Below are positions 35,309 through 47,000 of a stretch of DNA of 64,000 bases, piece after piece. Source of the stretch: Protonemura montana (taxonomy: Eukaryota; Arthropoda; Insecta; Plecoptera; Nemouridae); NCBI GenBank assembly GCA_947568835.1, contig OX387602.1, positions 4,930,570-4,994,569 on the forward strand, written 5' to 3'. The notes below the pieces were generated by a model that saw only the letters and a program-made list of their open reading frames with translations, did no database searches and was not told where the DNA came from. Every line of letters starts with the position of its first letter. Position 1 is the first letter of the stretch. A program made the translations under genes and the position numbers.

Positions 35309-35589
35309 TTTTAATTATACAATGAAAATTGAAACAAACTGACAATTCTAACCTTTGAGCTAGTCTTTGCTCCAAACTTTGCTCTGAGCGTCAGCCGTAT
35401 TCATTCGCTCTCAAGTTAGCGCCCGAGGAACGTTATGACTCCATACTCATGCATGCAACGAAAACGTCGCATACAAAGGGTCGGGAAGTGTGTGTCTAAA
35501 ACTAATAAAATAGAAAAGGGATTAGGTTTAATTTATTTGATCTGCACCAAAGACTATCTGCACATTACTTCCATAGCCGCTATGATTAC
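35309..35589. other. 5' flank of BRIX1
   Basis: Short spacer between the BRIX1 start and the transposase remnant. No gene is seen. Confidence 0.4.
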
Positions 35590-36408
35590 ATGATCGCTAT
35601 GATCACAGTCATGCGGGTGCAGGGAAAGAAAGTCTTGACTCCATTTCAAACCGGAATTCTTATTTCTTCAAAGTCTGTAAAACTTTTGTTCAACGATTTA
35701 GAAAAACGGTATTATATCAAGTACATACTCACTTACAGACTTAATCAAGATGTGCGTGAGAACTTTTTTTCTGCCATCCGTGCAGCTGGACATTTGCATG
35801 ACCATCCTCTGCCTACCGAGTTCGCTTGCCGGATACGCTTGTATATTTTGGGTAGAAACGAAGAAGTGCTTTCGCACAAAGCGAACACGGAAGAAGACGA
35901 GACCTCAAAGCTCGATGTTATTTCTGAGTTGGCTGGTACGTCTGATCCTGATTCTGATGAGCCAGAAAGCTCGATCTCATCGGGAATGCTAAGGGAAATA
36001 TTGACTGAGACATTTACAAAGAGCGAAGATTTTGAAGTCGACGATAAATTTGAAGATTTTCACAGCGTCCCAACAGATGTGGAACCGATCGGTGAGGCTG
36101 GGCTCACGTATATTGCAGGCTACGTAGCTTTTAGGATGCGAGGCGACGACAGGACACTCGGGGCACCGACGGGACATTTTGACTTGAGCAGGGAAGAGGA
36201 GCAGGTTCCAGCAAGATCGTGGATCAATTCCATTTCAGAAGGAGGAAATTTTACGCATCAGACGTCTGCGATAAAATCTCAATTAAGAAAAAATCCGGGG
36301 TTCGTCGCCAATTTGTGTGCTCTGATCGCACCTAATGTAGTTCGGGCCTCAACAAAGGCAATTAACATATTCTCTCGAACACGAATTTTATTCGCTTCAA
36401 GGACATAA
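35590..36408 (+). pseudogene. P-element / THAP9-type transposase remnant
   Basis: An open frame of 272 codons matches the C-terminal half of P-element-like (THAP9) transposases: a GKKVLTPFQTGILISSKSVK segment, LNQDVRENFFSAIRAAGHLH (the family's LNQDxLENFF motif), DHPLPTEFACRIRLYILGRN, and later GLTYIAGYVAFRMR. The THAP DNA-binding domain, the GTP-binding region and the main catalytic core are absent, so this is a 5'-truncated copy. The frame is still open, so the insertion is fairly recent or the fragment is kept. It lies between the start of BRIX1 and the 3' end of TMEM181 and is on the opposite strand to both. It is unlikely to code for an active transposase. Confidence 0.8.
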
Positions 36409-36555
36409 ACGCTCGCTACGAAGAGGAAAAACGGCATAAATTGGCGAGGAAAATGAAGAAAACTGAGGAGTGAATAATCACTGGTTTTGTTTGACACATA
36501 TAATTGTGTCTGCAATTTTTATGCGCGAGACGAACGCAAACTCGTCTACCGGAGT

Positions 36556-36599
36556 GCTATACCTTAGAGAAAATAATACGTTTTCTCTAAGGCTATACC
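36556..36599. repeat. 8-bp direct repeats flanking a perfect 12-bp-arm hairpin
   Basis: GCTATACC (36556-36563) and GCTATACC (36592-36599) flank a short insert. CCTTAGAGAAAA and TTTTCTCTAAGG are perfect inverted arms with a 7-base loop (TAATACG). The layout is that of a target-site duplication of 8 bp with inverted terminal remains. Confidence 0.75.
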
Positions 36600-36744
36600 A
36601 TGGGAGAAACCGAACCCTAGGGACCAAAAACTCATAACTATGCTTGAATGTACTTCCCATGATGATTTGAAATGCTGAACAATTTGATGAATCGGTTAAT
36701 TCATAAACCACTATTTAGACTGGCATCTTGGCATTTGGTGTAAA

Positions 36745-36985
36745 GGTTTGATTGATTGATTGTTGGGGTCATCCGTGAATCAGTGAATTATGATGAAGAT
36801 TAGGACGAACCTAACCAACCTAACCTTCCGTAGAAGGGAGGAGGGGAGACCTGGTGGCGGCACATAGCCTAATCCTGTCGAAGAGCACATGCAAAGGGGA
36901 CCACCGGCTTAACGACCCTTCCGAAAAACGGTACAACGCGAACAACAGGATTCCTCCACAAATCCATGTTGTCGAACTGCTGAAA
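36745..36985 (+). repeat. Dispersed repeat copy C
   Basis: The best kept copy of the family also seen at 25110-25350 (reverse) and 2430-2650. It starts TTGATTGATTGTTGGGGTCA, contains AATCCTGTCGAAGAGCAC, GGGGACCACCGGCTTAACGA and CGGTACAACGCGAACAACAG, and ends near TCCATGTTGTCGAACTG. The start repeats TGATTGATTG, a typical short tail for such elements read from the other side. Confidence 0.7.
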
Positions 36986-37867
36986 AGCATTGCGAATGAT
37001 TAATGAAGCTGCTGTACAAACTTTCAAAATAGACATAGTCTCCAATTAGGCAACTTAATTTCTAGAAATCAAAAAAATCATGAGTTCAATAAAAGCAATA
37101 GGTGACTCAGAATTTACAAGCTCAGACTGGTTGGTAGGATAAAATCGTGATACCTATGCACAGCTTATCAAAATTTAGATTAGGAGATGTAGCTTTCCCG
37201 GAGATGCTCCAGGAAATATTTGTATGCAATCTTTTAAACGCGGTATGTTGATTTGGTGCATCGAGCTCTTTTCGAGCTAACTCCTAGTCAGTCGTTCCAC
37301 ATAGTCGCTGCTCGCTTTCAGCGCTACTTCCAGCGATGGTTGTAAATTCAAATTCTAAAGCAATCATTAAAATAGGCCCGAAAACCTTGCCCGAAGCCTA
37401 GATATATTTTTTAATGTACAAGAAGTAGGATATTGGACATTCTCGAAGAAAGAATGGTACTAGTTTAATTAATTCACCTTTATTACAGTTCCTACAGCTG
37501 AGCAAGAACAATCAATGGATCAAGTGTCTCTCTGCATTGTTTCATAAAAGTAAATATATAATATTTAAATAAGGAACAAATTACTTATTTTATTTGTTCC
37601 AAAACCACCAAAGAAATCCTTAACGATAATATGGTAGTTAAGCTTTCAGCTTGCTCAGCTTTGGTTGCAGGTAGGTAATTTTACTGCCTGAATGTCAAGC
37701 ATTTTGAAAACCTGGAAATGGTGGTTGTGGTTTAAAATGTTGAAATACTGGGTCAAAGTCTATTCATATTTCATACCATGTATATAAGTGAAACTCTCAC
37801 AGTTGCCCTCAGAAAAAAATCCACCTCACATACTTATCTAGTTAACATTTGAAAGAGAATCAATAAA

Positions 37868-40800
37868 TTAATCACTATCATCATCTCGACAACGATTTAG
37901 AGGTCGCCTGCTCTCATCTTCAGAGCCATAGATGACATCTTCATCAGAATCGTTGATCATAGAGAATGCAGGGTTGTCTTTTGTGATTGGAGAATCTGAA
38001 AAATTTCACAATTATGATTTTGCCGAGACAAAGCTATGACAATATCTTGCAATGGTACAAAATAATATTTCTGACGCCGCATTTTGGGAGATTATGGAGT
38101 GGCCCTGCATCCTTCCAAATGCTTGATGACTATAGCAAAAGTGGAAATAAAATAAACTCACTGTAGTCTGGCCCGCCTGCGGGTGAGTACACGTAAGCCA
38201 TAGTGTACAAGTAGAAGTTTAGCAGGCCATAGAAGGCCATGAACTGCGCCGAGCTCTTGTAGCTTGTCGACAGCTCTGCCACGAAGTTGTCTTCGAGCAC
38301 TCCCACACCGAACCTCAGTATCGTTACGGTCAACGTAACGCCCAGGACGGCAACCATAAGCAGCGTAACAAACTTCAAGCGTAGGTCTACGAGAATAAAG
38401 GTAGAACGAATTGAGAATTAGAAGTATAAACATTAGATATCCTTTATATCGGTTGGTTCTACAAATTTTAAAGCATTGGTGAAATTGAAAGAACCATACA
38501 TTTGGATGAAAACTTACCAAAGTAAGGCATTGCTCGCAGTTCGCTGTAAGCTCGTAGCATTAGAATCAACAGATACAGGAGGTAGACCCCACATACAATA
38601 AAGAAGAACACCTTGAATGCCTGAAACAGAACAACAAACTTCAGCAAAAAAATGTTTACAGAAAAAATGCAATACACATTCCACCAATTCTAGTTACAAA
38701 TAGGTATTTCACTAAAAAATTGCTTGTAATTACAATTACTAATCATTACAGCTAATACATTACTAATTACAACAAAGGAAATGTTTGACATCTTTGCTAG
38801 TTACTTAGTGCATTGCTAGATTATATGGTTTTGAACATTTGATTCAATACTCTTAATTTTAATGCTAATTGTGCTTAAAAAATCCACTTCTATTCCTTAA
38901 CAATTGCCTTTCAATGAACAAAACCTTACTTAACAAAAAAATCCTTACGTAAAAGTTATCAGTGTCGATCTTGTAGTCATAGGTGGGGTCTTGCAGCTGA
39001 TTGCATTTCTGCCAAGTAGCCAAGACTACTGCAGAGAGCCATATGCAGCCCACAACGAGCAGCTTGGGCGCATAGAAGGTGAGCAGCCGGCGCTCGTTCT
39101 GGCGCAGCCCGTGGTAGATGCACAGCCAGAAAAGCAGCAGTGCCGACAGGAACGATGCCTGTAGCACCGCGTCCAACATTCCAGGCACCCACGAGTGCAC
39201 CAGGAATGTCATTGGGAAGATCGGGTCTATGGTAGGTACAAAACAGTGTGATGCAGTCTAAAGACAAGAGTGCCATGGTCGGTCTTACGAGGCGTTGTCA
39301 AGGAAGATGTCAGTATTAACCTTCAAAGGAATGCATTCTTTTTTCAGAAATAATAGGTAAAGGTTATGAATCAACTAAATCCCTTTGAACATTTTATTTC
39401 AAGAGTGGGATTTAAATTAAAGGTCAACTGATGCAGCAAATAAACTGAATACACATTTTTCAGAGGATGTAGTAGCAGAGTAGTAGTGTTCAAAATAATC
39501 AAATTTCAATGTTCCTTACCATTGTAAAGCAGCAACAATGGCAAGAGGATTGACATCCACTTTTGTTCGATGGACCAGTCATGCATTGCGAACCTCCGAA
39601 GAGAGTGAGCAAACCAGCACTGAAACCAATTATTACGTTGATAATGCTGGTACCGATTTTGTAATAAACATAAACCTAGTAAATTGGTTGCATCGTAAAG
39701 TTGAAGGTTTTTGTACTCACCGTCACAAAGAAAGTTACAAGTAAGAAAATGAATCGAAACCAGATTTCAATCTGGGTGAAGGCAGGGTTGTAGCTCTTAA
39801 ACTGAAACAAAAATAATTACCATTCGACACCTTAAATATGTTGTCTATAACAAAGTCAGCGTGAAATATGCTTCTTACGTGGAAGGTGATATCGTGAATT
39901 TTGTACCGATGATGGAACGCTTGTAGCCCATGGAATCGCACGGTGAGGACGTAATGTGTGTAGTCAAGATACCCAATGTGCAGCACCATGAACTCGGCGC
40001 AGGTTTTGCGCTGGCAGCGAAGGTGGCGGCTTCGGTTGTGTGCTCGGTCTGCGTGCACCACCTCTGTCGGCTTGTGGTCCGCCGTCAAGCCGTCCAGTGA
40101 AACGCTCACATGGAAGCTCTTGTCAAATGTCTCATCTGTGGGGGACACTTCTGATTAGTACATTGGATTAGGTCTTACAGGGATGTCAGCGCACGCAAGT
40201 GGAAGCAGCCCATCAACTATTTTTTTATAGTCTGGACGTTCCCATCTCTTCTAAACTTTAGGGAAAGTGTTTCAGATCATTCTCAAAACGACAATTTACA
40301 ATACAAATTCATCAATTTGTAATTTTTTTAAATATTAAAAATGAAATTTTTCTGAGAAGAATTAAAAAGTCCCCCAAATTTGGCCCCCTCTGCGCCCAGT
40401 TAGTTGTTGTTAATTAGCTTTTTGGATTCAAGATTTCTGATTTTGATATTCTACGGCATTCTGATAGTTTTTAGACTCATGTCTATTTTATCTAACCATA
40501 GCACTAGTTTTGACATAAACTATTTGAACTGGGTTTTGAAAGCTAAGCAAAGAACAACTAAATTACATTAAACAACTTAGCATTCAAAACCCAGTTCAAA
40601 TAGTTTTTGTTCTATGGCATTATGTTGTTAAGGACATTTCACTGTGTATGGAACTGGTAAGAATAGGCAGCACAAGTGATCTTTCTAAACTCTCTTCATT
40701 TCCATCTCAGCAAAATGACGTATTTTGTACCAACCTTCTGTGTTTTCTGTAGTAACCATGGCGATGACCCAGAGCTGTTGGCTGTACGTGCTCATTGCCG

Positions 40801-41092
40801 GACTCTTCAAGATGAACGGTCCTGTGGCCATTTCGCTTCCGTTTGGTCGTGGTACCAAAGTGGAAACTTTCTGTTCCGTGGTCATTGTGATCGGAGGACC
40901 TGAAGAAATTGTTTTGTTGAACTATTTTTAACATCGAGTGCTGTGTTTAGCAGGTCTTTTTTTTTAGAGTGAGGAATTATTTGCTGACCTGCAATACCGA
41001 TGAACACTCCAAGGCCAAACATCGAGAAGAAGACAACAAACACCATGACAAACTCTCTCTTGTGCATCGAGTAAAGCCGCATCTGAACGGAC
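37868..41092 (-). CDS. TMEM181: Transmembrane protein 181
   Basis: Exons, from the 5' end: 40989-41092, 40735-40899, 39879-40135, 39721-39801, 39520-39619, 38949-39226, 38518-38620, 38162-38386, 37868-37995; phases agree and give 479 residues. Diagnostic stretches: MRLYSMHKREFVMVFVVFFS, STYSQQLWVIAMV, CAEFMVLHIGYLDYTHYVL, NPAFTQIEIWFRFIFLLV, DWSIEQKWMSILLPLLLLYN, HSWVPGMLDAVLQASFL, LLFWLCIYHGLRQNERR, EDNFVAELSTSYKSSAQF and the tail NDSDEDVIYGSEDE. The protein has a lumenal or extracellular N-terminal domain and seven membrane segments, like the Wntless/GOLD seven-TM group. In human cells TMEM181 is known as a host factor for E. coli cytolethal distending toxin; its normal role is unclear. The first exon shown begins in phase 2, so an upstream exon is expected but was not found; translation from the Met at 41082 is another possibility. 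Identification is firm. Confidence 0.93.
40513..40610. repeat. Foldback (hairpin) repeat in TMEM181 intron
   Basis: Left arm 40513-40547 (ACATAAACTATTTGAACTGG...) and right arm 40576-40610 (...CCAGTTCAAATAGTTTTTGT) are inverted copies with about 33 of 35 bases paired, separated by 28 bases. Single arms recur at 32721 and, weaker, at 25546. This is a small MITE-like foldback element. Confidence 0.85.
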
Positions 41093-42282
41093 CTGCAGCA
41101 GAGTTAAAGAATGGTTTAAGTCTGCAAATGTAGTAAAGTCTGCTACACTATTGCCCATCTTTCTTATCTGTTTGTTTGTAAAGTGTGAATACATCTGAGC
41201 ATGTTCCTCCAAAATTGTTTCCTAAGCAACAAGAATTGGTGGGCAACTTTTGTAGAAAATGTTTTATATATTAAGAAACTTGGCTTCAAGAGCCTTTTAA
41301 AGTTCCAGATATTACATGTATAAAGTTTTTAAGATTTAGATTGTAAATGAAAACTAAATGTGAATGTGACGTGACTGAAAAAAATGTATCCCAATTATTT
41401 ATAACCAAACCTCCGAGAGAATAACAAACGGTGGGTTAAGGCCCATGAAACAGCCACGATTAACTCTTTTTTTGAGTTCATTGGAGCACTCTTTGGTTAT
41501 TTAAATCGTTTTTTTTTTTTTTCATAAATTTTTAACAATATAAACTATGTTTTTAAAAATGTAGCTAATGAGGATGCTATCTTCAGCCCCAGTATTATTA
41601 TCCAAACGCATAGATTTTAAGAAATAACTTTAGGGTGAGCCCAAAACTCTCACTTTTATGCACTTTTCGAATCCGTCTGCTGTCTCGATTATATTCATAT
41701 CCACTCAAACAGTGTAGACATGCCTTGCGTGTGGCCATATGCAAAGTTGCTAGTAGGGCTATCAAAAAATAAAACTAAAACTGGGCGTTTTGAATTAATC
41801 ACTTGTAAGTTAAATTATTAGATTCTTTCTTTTAACTTTTTCTGTGCTATTAAGTGCTATCAATGGATAATATTCCAAATATAATCTCATTCCACTGAAA
41901 AAATTTACAGAATAGGGGTTCTAAAAAACCACCCCAAAACCCTCTGTTTGAGTTTATTGCCACTAGGTCTTTTAGCAAAAATGGGACTTGGATCAAAATA
42001 CAATTCCTAGATTTTGTATCGATGTTGACAACTACTTAGAGGATCGATATCTGCTGTTGCCGATTTCTGCCGATCATCAAGCAAAATCTCACAATTGCCC
42101 CACAAAAGCTTGGACTTTATCCTGAATTTATTCTGTCCAAATCAAGAAGGCAGTGTTACACTACATATAATTTGTTTTCATTTAATTGACAGAGTATCTA
42201 GTTAAAGATCTTTAGTACACTTGACACATATTTTGGATTTCTGACATCATTTGCCATCTATGTTTAATAATATCAAAAGATA
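41093..42282. other. Divergent spacer TMEM181 / LRRC23
   Basis: About 1.2 kb between the first seen TMEM181 exon and LRRC23, which are head to head. The missing TMEM181 exon should be here. A minus-strand open frame starting MATRKACLHCLSGYEYNRD (near 41735) was looked at but has no family and no TMEM181 likeness. A run of T at 41508-41522 is seen. Confidence 0.4.
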
Positions 42283-43326
42283 ATGTCCGATTCTGAGTCC
42301 GAATCAGCTGAAGAGAGCGTAAACGAAGAACAAGAGGAACCTGGTGAGCACGGGTCAGTTCAAGGAGAAGATGATGAACAGGTTGGAAAAAATATTCGCG
42401 AAAAGGTTTACGGCAGTCCTCGAGCAAGTGAGACTGAAATACGAAATGTTTTGACCATGGAGGACGCTGGCTTGTGTCTGGAGAGACTTGGTCAAATATT
42501 TAAAGGAGGTGCTTATGCATTCGTCAAGATCAGCGCAACAAACAAAAACCTCAATGATATCTCTGTAATAACAAACTTCAGAGAATTAATGTATGTAGAT
42601 GTTTCATCCAACAGGCTTGATATTGATGATTTGACCTGCCTTGCCACAATGGAATTTGTGATTGGAATCTATGCAGAAAGGAATCGTATAATGTCAGTCA
42701 ACCTTCCCAGAATGACATATTTGCAATTCCTGGTTTTAAACCACAATTACATTCGCTCTACAGAGAATTTAGTTCAACCAAAACTGATCAGTCTGGAGTT
42801 AAATTATAATCAGCTGAAAGAGGTTGTAGGGTTGAGCGAAGAAGATCTTCCACGTCTTGTAAATTTAGAGCTTCGTGGTAACTCATTGCCGAATCTTGAC
42901 GGTATAAGTTTCTCGCTTTTAGTTTCTCTCTATATAGCAGAAAATTATATTACAACACTAAATGGGATTGACAGACTAGTCAGTTTGAAAACTTTACATG
43001 TTAGAAACAACCCAATCGTTGTACTAGATGGATTTAGTGAAGCAATGACCCAGATTGAATACATCAACTTTCGAGAATGTGGAATCATAGACTTAGAAGA
43101 GTTTCGAAAACTTGCTTCATTGGAATCCCTTAAAATTTTGGTTGTATCTCACAATCCCTTCAACGAAGATGCAGAGGAAGATTACAGAGTAGCAATTCTT
43201 GTGTTGCTTCCAACCCTTATGAGAATTGACAAGACCAACATTGACGCAGCAGAGAAAGCGGAAGCTAAGGAAAGAAGAGAAGGAGAGGAAAACTCGGACG
43301 AAGAGGACGGAGATGAAACTGATTAA
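42283..43326 (+). CDS. LRRC23: Leucine-rich repeat-containing protein 23 (radial spoke protein)
   Basis: A single exon of 347 codons starting MSDSESESAEESVNEEQEEP. An acidic N-terminus is followed by seven to eight leucine-rich repeats of the short type (LMYVDVSSNRLDIDDL; LISLELNYNQLKEV; LVNLELRGNSLPNLDGI; SLYIAENYITTLNGIDRL; TLHVRNNPIVVLDGF) and an LRR cap (LLPTLMRIDKTNIDAAEKAE), then an acidic tail. The order and spacing match LRRC23, which sits in the head of radial spoke 3 of motile cilia and sperm flagella. In insects the main motile axoneme is in sperm, so testis expression is likely. Length is close to the family's 340. An AATAAA at 43777-43782 is a likely polyadenylation signal. The lack of introns is unlike neighbours and could reflect retroposition or a compact male gene. 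Confidence 0.9.
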   Translation: MSDSESESAEESVNEEQEEPGEHGSVQGEDDEQVGKNIREKVYGSPRASETEIRNVLTMEDAGLCLERLGQIFKGGAYAFVKISATNKNLNDISVITNFRELMYVDVSSNRLDIDDLTCLATMEFVIGIYAERNRIMSVNLPRMTYLQFLVLNHNYIRSTENLVQPKLISLELNYNQLKEVVGLSEEDLPRLVNLELRGNSLPNLDGISFSLLVSLYIAENYITTLNGIDRLVSLKTLHVRNNPIVVLDGFSEAMTQIEYINFRECGIIDLEEFRKLASLESLKILVVSHNPFNEDAEEDYRVAILVLLPTLMRIDKTNIDAAEKAEAKERREGEENSDEEDGDETD

Positions 43327-44008
43327 TGAGTATTAGAAGACAGCTAAATGTTGAAGTTGGACTTGATTCAAGCAAGCAAACATCAAACTAATGAGCAAAT
43401 TTTCAACTCTGTAAAGTTTAAGATTATTGATTACCATTACTTACCTTTCACACCTATCATGATGATATGCCGGAGCTATAAACTTATTGAACTCGGAGAA
43501 GATGTCACTAAACTGGGAGAGAGCATTTCGCATCTTGAGACATACACCACCGGTTGGCAAATGGTAAGAGTAGCCAAGAGTGGCTCCGTCAATTTTTGAC
43601 ATTGCTTAATGTTTACGAATAACTACAACTACAAAACACTGTTGATATTGTGAACTTTTATGAGCTTCTATGAGACTTCAGAACCTATTGATCATGTAGA
43701 ACTGATTCAAGTAATCCTCTCACAGCTGTGATAGGTTGATATGGAGAGACAACTGTCATGTAGACAGAATATCTTAAATAAACACTCACAAAGCAGAATA
43801 ATTTTATGAAAATAATTTATTGATAAAAAAACTATTTCTTAATTTTTTTATGATGATTACACGATCAAAATGGAGCAAGTTATTGCTTTTGGGCAACAAA
43901 AAGGGTACAACGAGCTAGCTAACTGATTTCCTAGTGAGGTTACCATAGAAACACATCCAAGTATTGATCCACGAGGATGACTCCCCAACCCCAGCAAAGG
44001 GGAGGAGC
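43327..44008. other. Convergent 3' ends of LRRC23 and CDC40
   Basis: Plus-strand AATAAA at 43777-43782 (LRRC23) and minus-strand AATAAA at 43816-43821 (CDC40) lie about 35 bases apart, so the two 3' ends probably meet or overlap. The small open frame 43348-43599 is read as 3' untranslated sequence. Confidence 0.55.
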
Positions 44009-47000
44009 CTAGTCCCAGTACTTAACAAGTCCATCCCAGCCAGCTGTTGCGAGCTTGCTGGGTTCGTGAGGGTGCCACAACACTGAGATGCAGACACTGT
44101 CGTGGGCCTTCCACTTTTTGTACAGCTTCGTTGTCTTCCAGTCCCACACATAGCATTTGCCATCTGCATCCCCGGAAGTCAGGTAGCTGAAACAGGCACA
44201 ATCCTGCTGGTTAGTTCACTTTGACTATGGAATCATGGACCTAGTGAAACAAAAGAATTTAACCAGTCCAGGCCTCTTTCGAACGTTTGCTTGCAGGTTT
44301 CATCTCTCTTGTGGATTCACTGCAATTCTAGCAAAATTGCACAAACGTATTTTAAAACTTTGTGATTTATGCCTATACCAAATACTTGTTATTCCAAATT
44401 TAAAACTACCAAGATATATTTGTTATAAATTCTCAAACGTGTATTAATTGACAGTTCTGAAAATGACCAGAGACTAGTTTCTTGACTAAGGAAATTATAA
44501 AGTTATAGGTTTTAAAAACAGTATGGAAAGGACAAACTTAAATCACCTCATATCCGGGGAAAAGTCTAGGGTGCACGCATATCCCGCCACCATGTGGCCT
44601 GTGAAAGTTTTCTTCCGGTTCATCTTGAAGCGGTTGAGCGCTGAGAAGATGACGATCTTGTTGTCCATACTCTGGCACGCGAGCCACTTGTGGTTGGGAG
44701 AAGGTGTGACGGCGGGCATCGAGTGCATGGTGGGGTCCGCAATGTACTTCATGTCCACAGGAATATCCCACTCCCAGACACGCAGGCTCTTGTCGTCGGA
44801 GGTGGTCACAAACCGACGATTCTCGTCCACAAATGTGATGGAGTTGACGGCGCCCAGGTGCCGGTCGTACTCCTGAACAATTTCGCCTGAGCGAGTGTCC
44901 CACTGCAAAGCAATAGCTCACATTATAGTTCTGTGCTTTCTCTCGTGGAAAGGGTAGGTCATTACGGTTGTTGGATGGGCAGTATTGAAATCTGATTTTT
45001 TGGGAGAGATCATGTCAGGCTGGATAGAGGAAGACTGGCTCAAATTCTAAAATGAATTAAAAAATGTCCAACATTCTCCTTCTATAATAGAAGTGCACAG
45101 CAAGAGGCACAGAAGAACAAGAGACTGATACTTACGCAAATGATCTTTTTGTCTGAAGTGCCTGCGACAAACAGGTGCTGCTTGTCCTCGTCTGGGTGGA
45201 ACTTTGCGCAGTATGGGATCTTGCGGCTGGTGAAACGAGAGACACAGTCGCCAGTCTCGGTGTCCCACAGTTTGATGTACCGGTCGTACGATGCGGACAA
45301 GAAGCGCTTGCCATCGTTGTCGAAGCTCACGTCGCGCACTGCCTGGTGGTGGCCGTAATACGTGCGCACGCATCGACGATCGTTGTACACCTCCCAAATC
45401 TGCCGGCAGAAAGAACAGAAAGAAGCACGATTTATAAATATGTATATTTATATAAATAATAATAAAAACCCTGCATTCACGAATAACGACATTCTAAATC
45501 CCCATGAATGTCAATTGCTTCTGCATGTTCACGGTACCTTGACCCTGCCGTCCATGCTGCAGGTGAGCAGAAGGTGTGCGGTGCCGGGGAACCAGCGCAT
45601 GGCAGAGATACCCTTGGTGTGACCCTGCCATGTGTGGATGTGAGCCTTCGGTAGGAAGCACTTGTCAGGCGGAGCGTCTGACTTCAGGTTTACCCCCACG
45701 TCTTGCGGCGGGTGTAGGAAAGAGCGGCCCTGGTAATCCACAGCATCCTTGACTGCCAGATTGGAAATCGACATTAGCAATCATTCATTTTTGTTAGTCT
45801 TTATTGAAATACAGCGGAGGATATTTTTAGCTGTAAGTTAGGCCCAATCACATCTCTTACCATCTTATGTCAAAGTCAAAAATTTGTTTTTAAGAAAAGG
45901 GTAAAGTTTAGACACATGCAGTTATAAATCCTGTAAGTACATAAACTGAGATGGGATAGATATTTGTAGTGAATGCACATTGGAGGTTGTAATATTAGTT
46001 AATGGTACTGGAAGTTGGAAGAATTCCAAGTTACCTAATGCATTTATAATTATAACTAGGTACTTTGATTGAGCAACTTTCAATGGTACTGGCCTATATT
46101 TAACAGTAATTAACTGATTTATATTTCAAAGCTAACAACTACATCCAAGTGTAGGTAAAAGGTTTTGTGGGTGAGTTGAGTTTCATTACGTGTTTATCCA
46201 GGTTCAGTACAATAGTAATTTGTATGTGTCAAATGTAATATTCTCTTACTGTGTAAAACTGTTTTTTCTTCGATGGGTTTATCCTCGGTCTGCTTTCCAC
46301 GTTTTTGTCGTTTTGCAAGTATTTCTTCCAGCTCAGCAGCCTCTTCCTCGTTTGGTTTCATAACCCTCTTCTCATCTACAAAGCCTCCCCAAGGGCCAAG
46401 GAATCCAACAATATCAGAAGGGTTGTCGTTTTTAGTTCGTTTTCTCTTGTCTAAAGGCCGTTCTTTACTCGATTCAAAAACGGTCTTACACTCTGTTTCT
46501 TCGCCAGGTTCAGCTGCTCCTACTACCCTAGTTTGAACAACTGCATGGTTGTCAACTGTAGGATCTAACGCGTAGCCTAAAAAATTTGAAGTGACATGTA
46601 AAAATTGAATCTGTGATAGGTAGTACTGGGCTCTACATAAAACATTAGCTTTACCAGCATATGCAAATCATGAATAAGGCTAGAGCTAGGTTCAATAGCA
46701 AATATCATCTTACCAAAACTACTAAATGTTCGTCGCTGATTTTCAAACTGAAAATCACTCATGTGGGCTTGCTCTACAAATCCAGATAACATATTCCTTG
46801 GTGCCTTTTGTTGCCTCGTTTGGAATGGATTATTAGGTCCAACTTCTGGAGCAAATAGGTCTTCATATTTCATATTATGCATTATCTCTTTGGTTGTAGA
46901 ATCCACTGGTCGCACCGAATTAACGGCACCCTGAAAATAATTCCATGAGTAAATATTTGTGTGCAAGGTGTGGCAATACCAATTAATTTGTGAGGGTGTT

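Larger units (their letters stand above)
36409..37867. other. Spacer with repeat copy and TSD-flanked hairpin
   Basis: No gene. It holds the footprint-like hairpin (36556-36599) and dispersed repeat copy C (36745-36985), then unique AT-rich DNA. The 3' untranslated region of TMEM181 probably enters from the right; an AATAAA on the minus strand lies at about 37586. Confidence 0.5.

Noticed and set aside
37868-41092. Wntless (Wls) as identity of the seven-TM gene
   Set aside because: The overall fold is similar, but MRLYSMHKREF, EDNFVAELST and the NDSDEDVIYGS tail are specific to TMEM181.
43348-43599. 83-codon plus-strand frame after LRRC23
   Set aside because: Lies between the LRRC23 stop and its polyadenylation signal; no family and no coding composition.
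46577-46713. Extension of CDC40 exon 2 through its intron
   Set aside because: The frame continues past a GTAAGA donor, but the added residues do not fit CDC40, while splicing to 46576 restores the conserved YALDPTVDN sequence.
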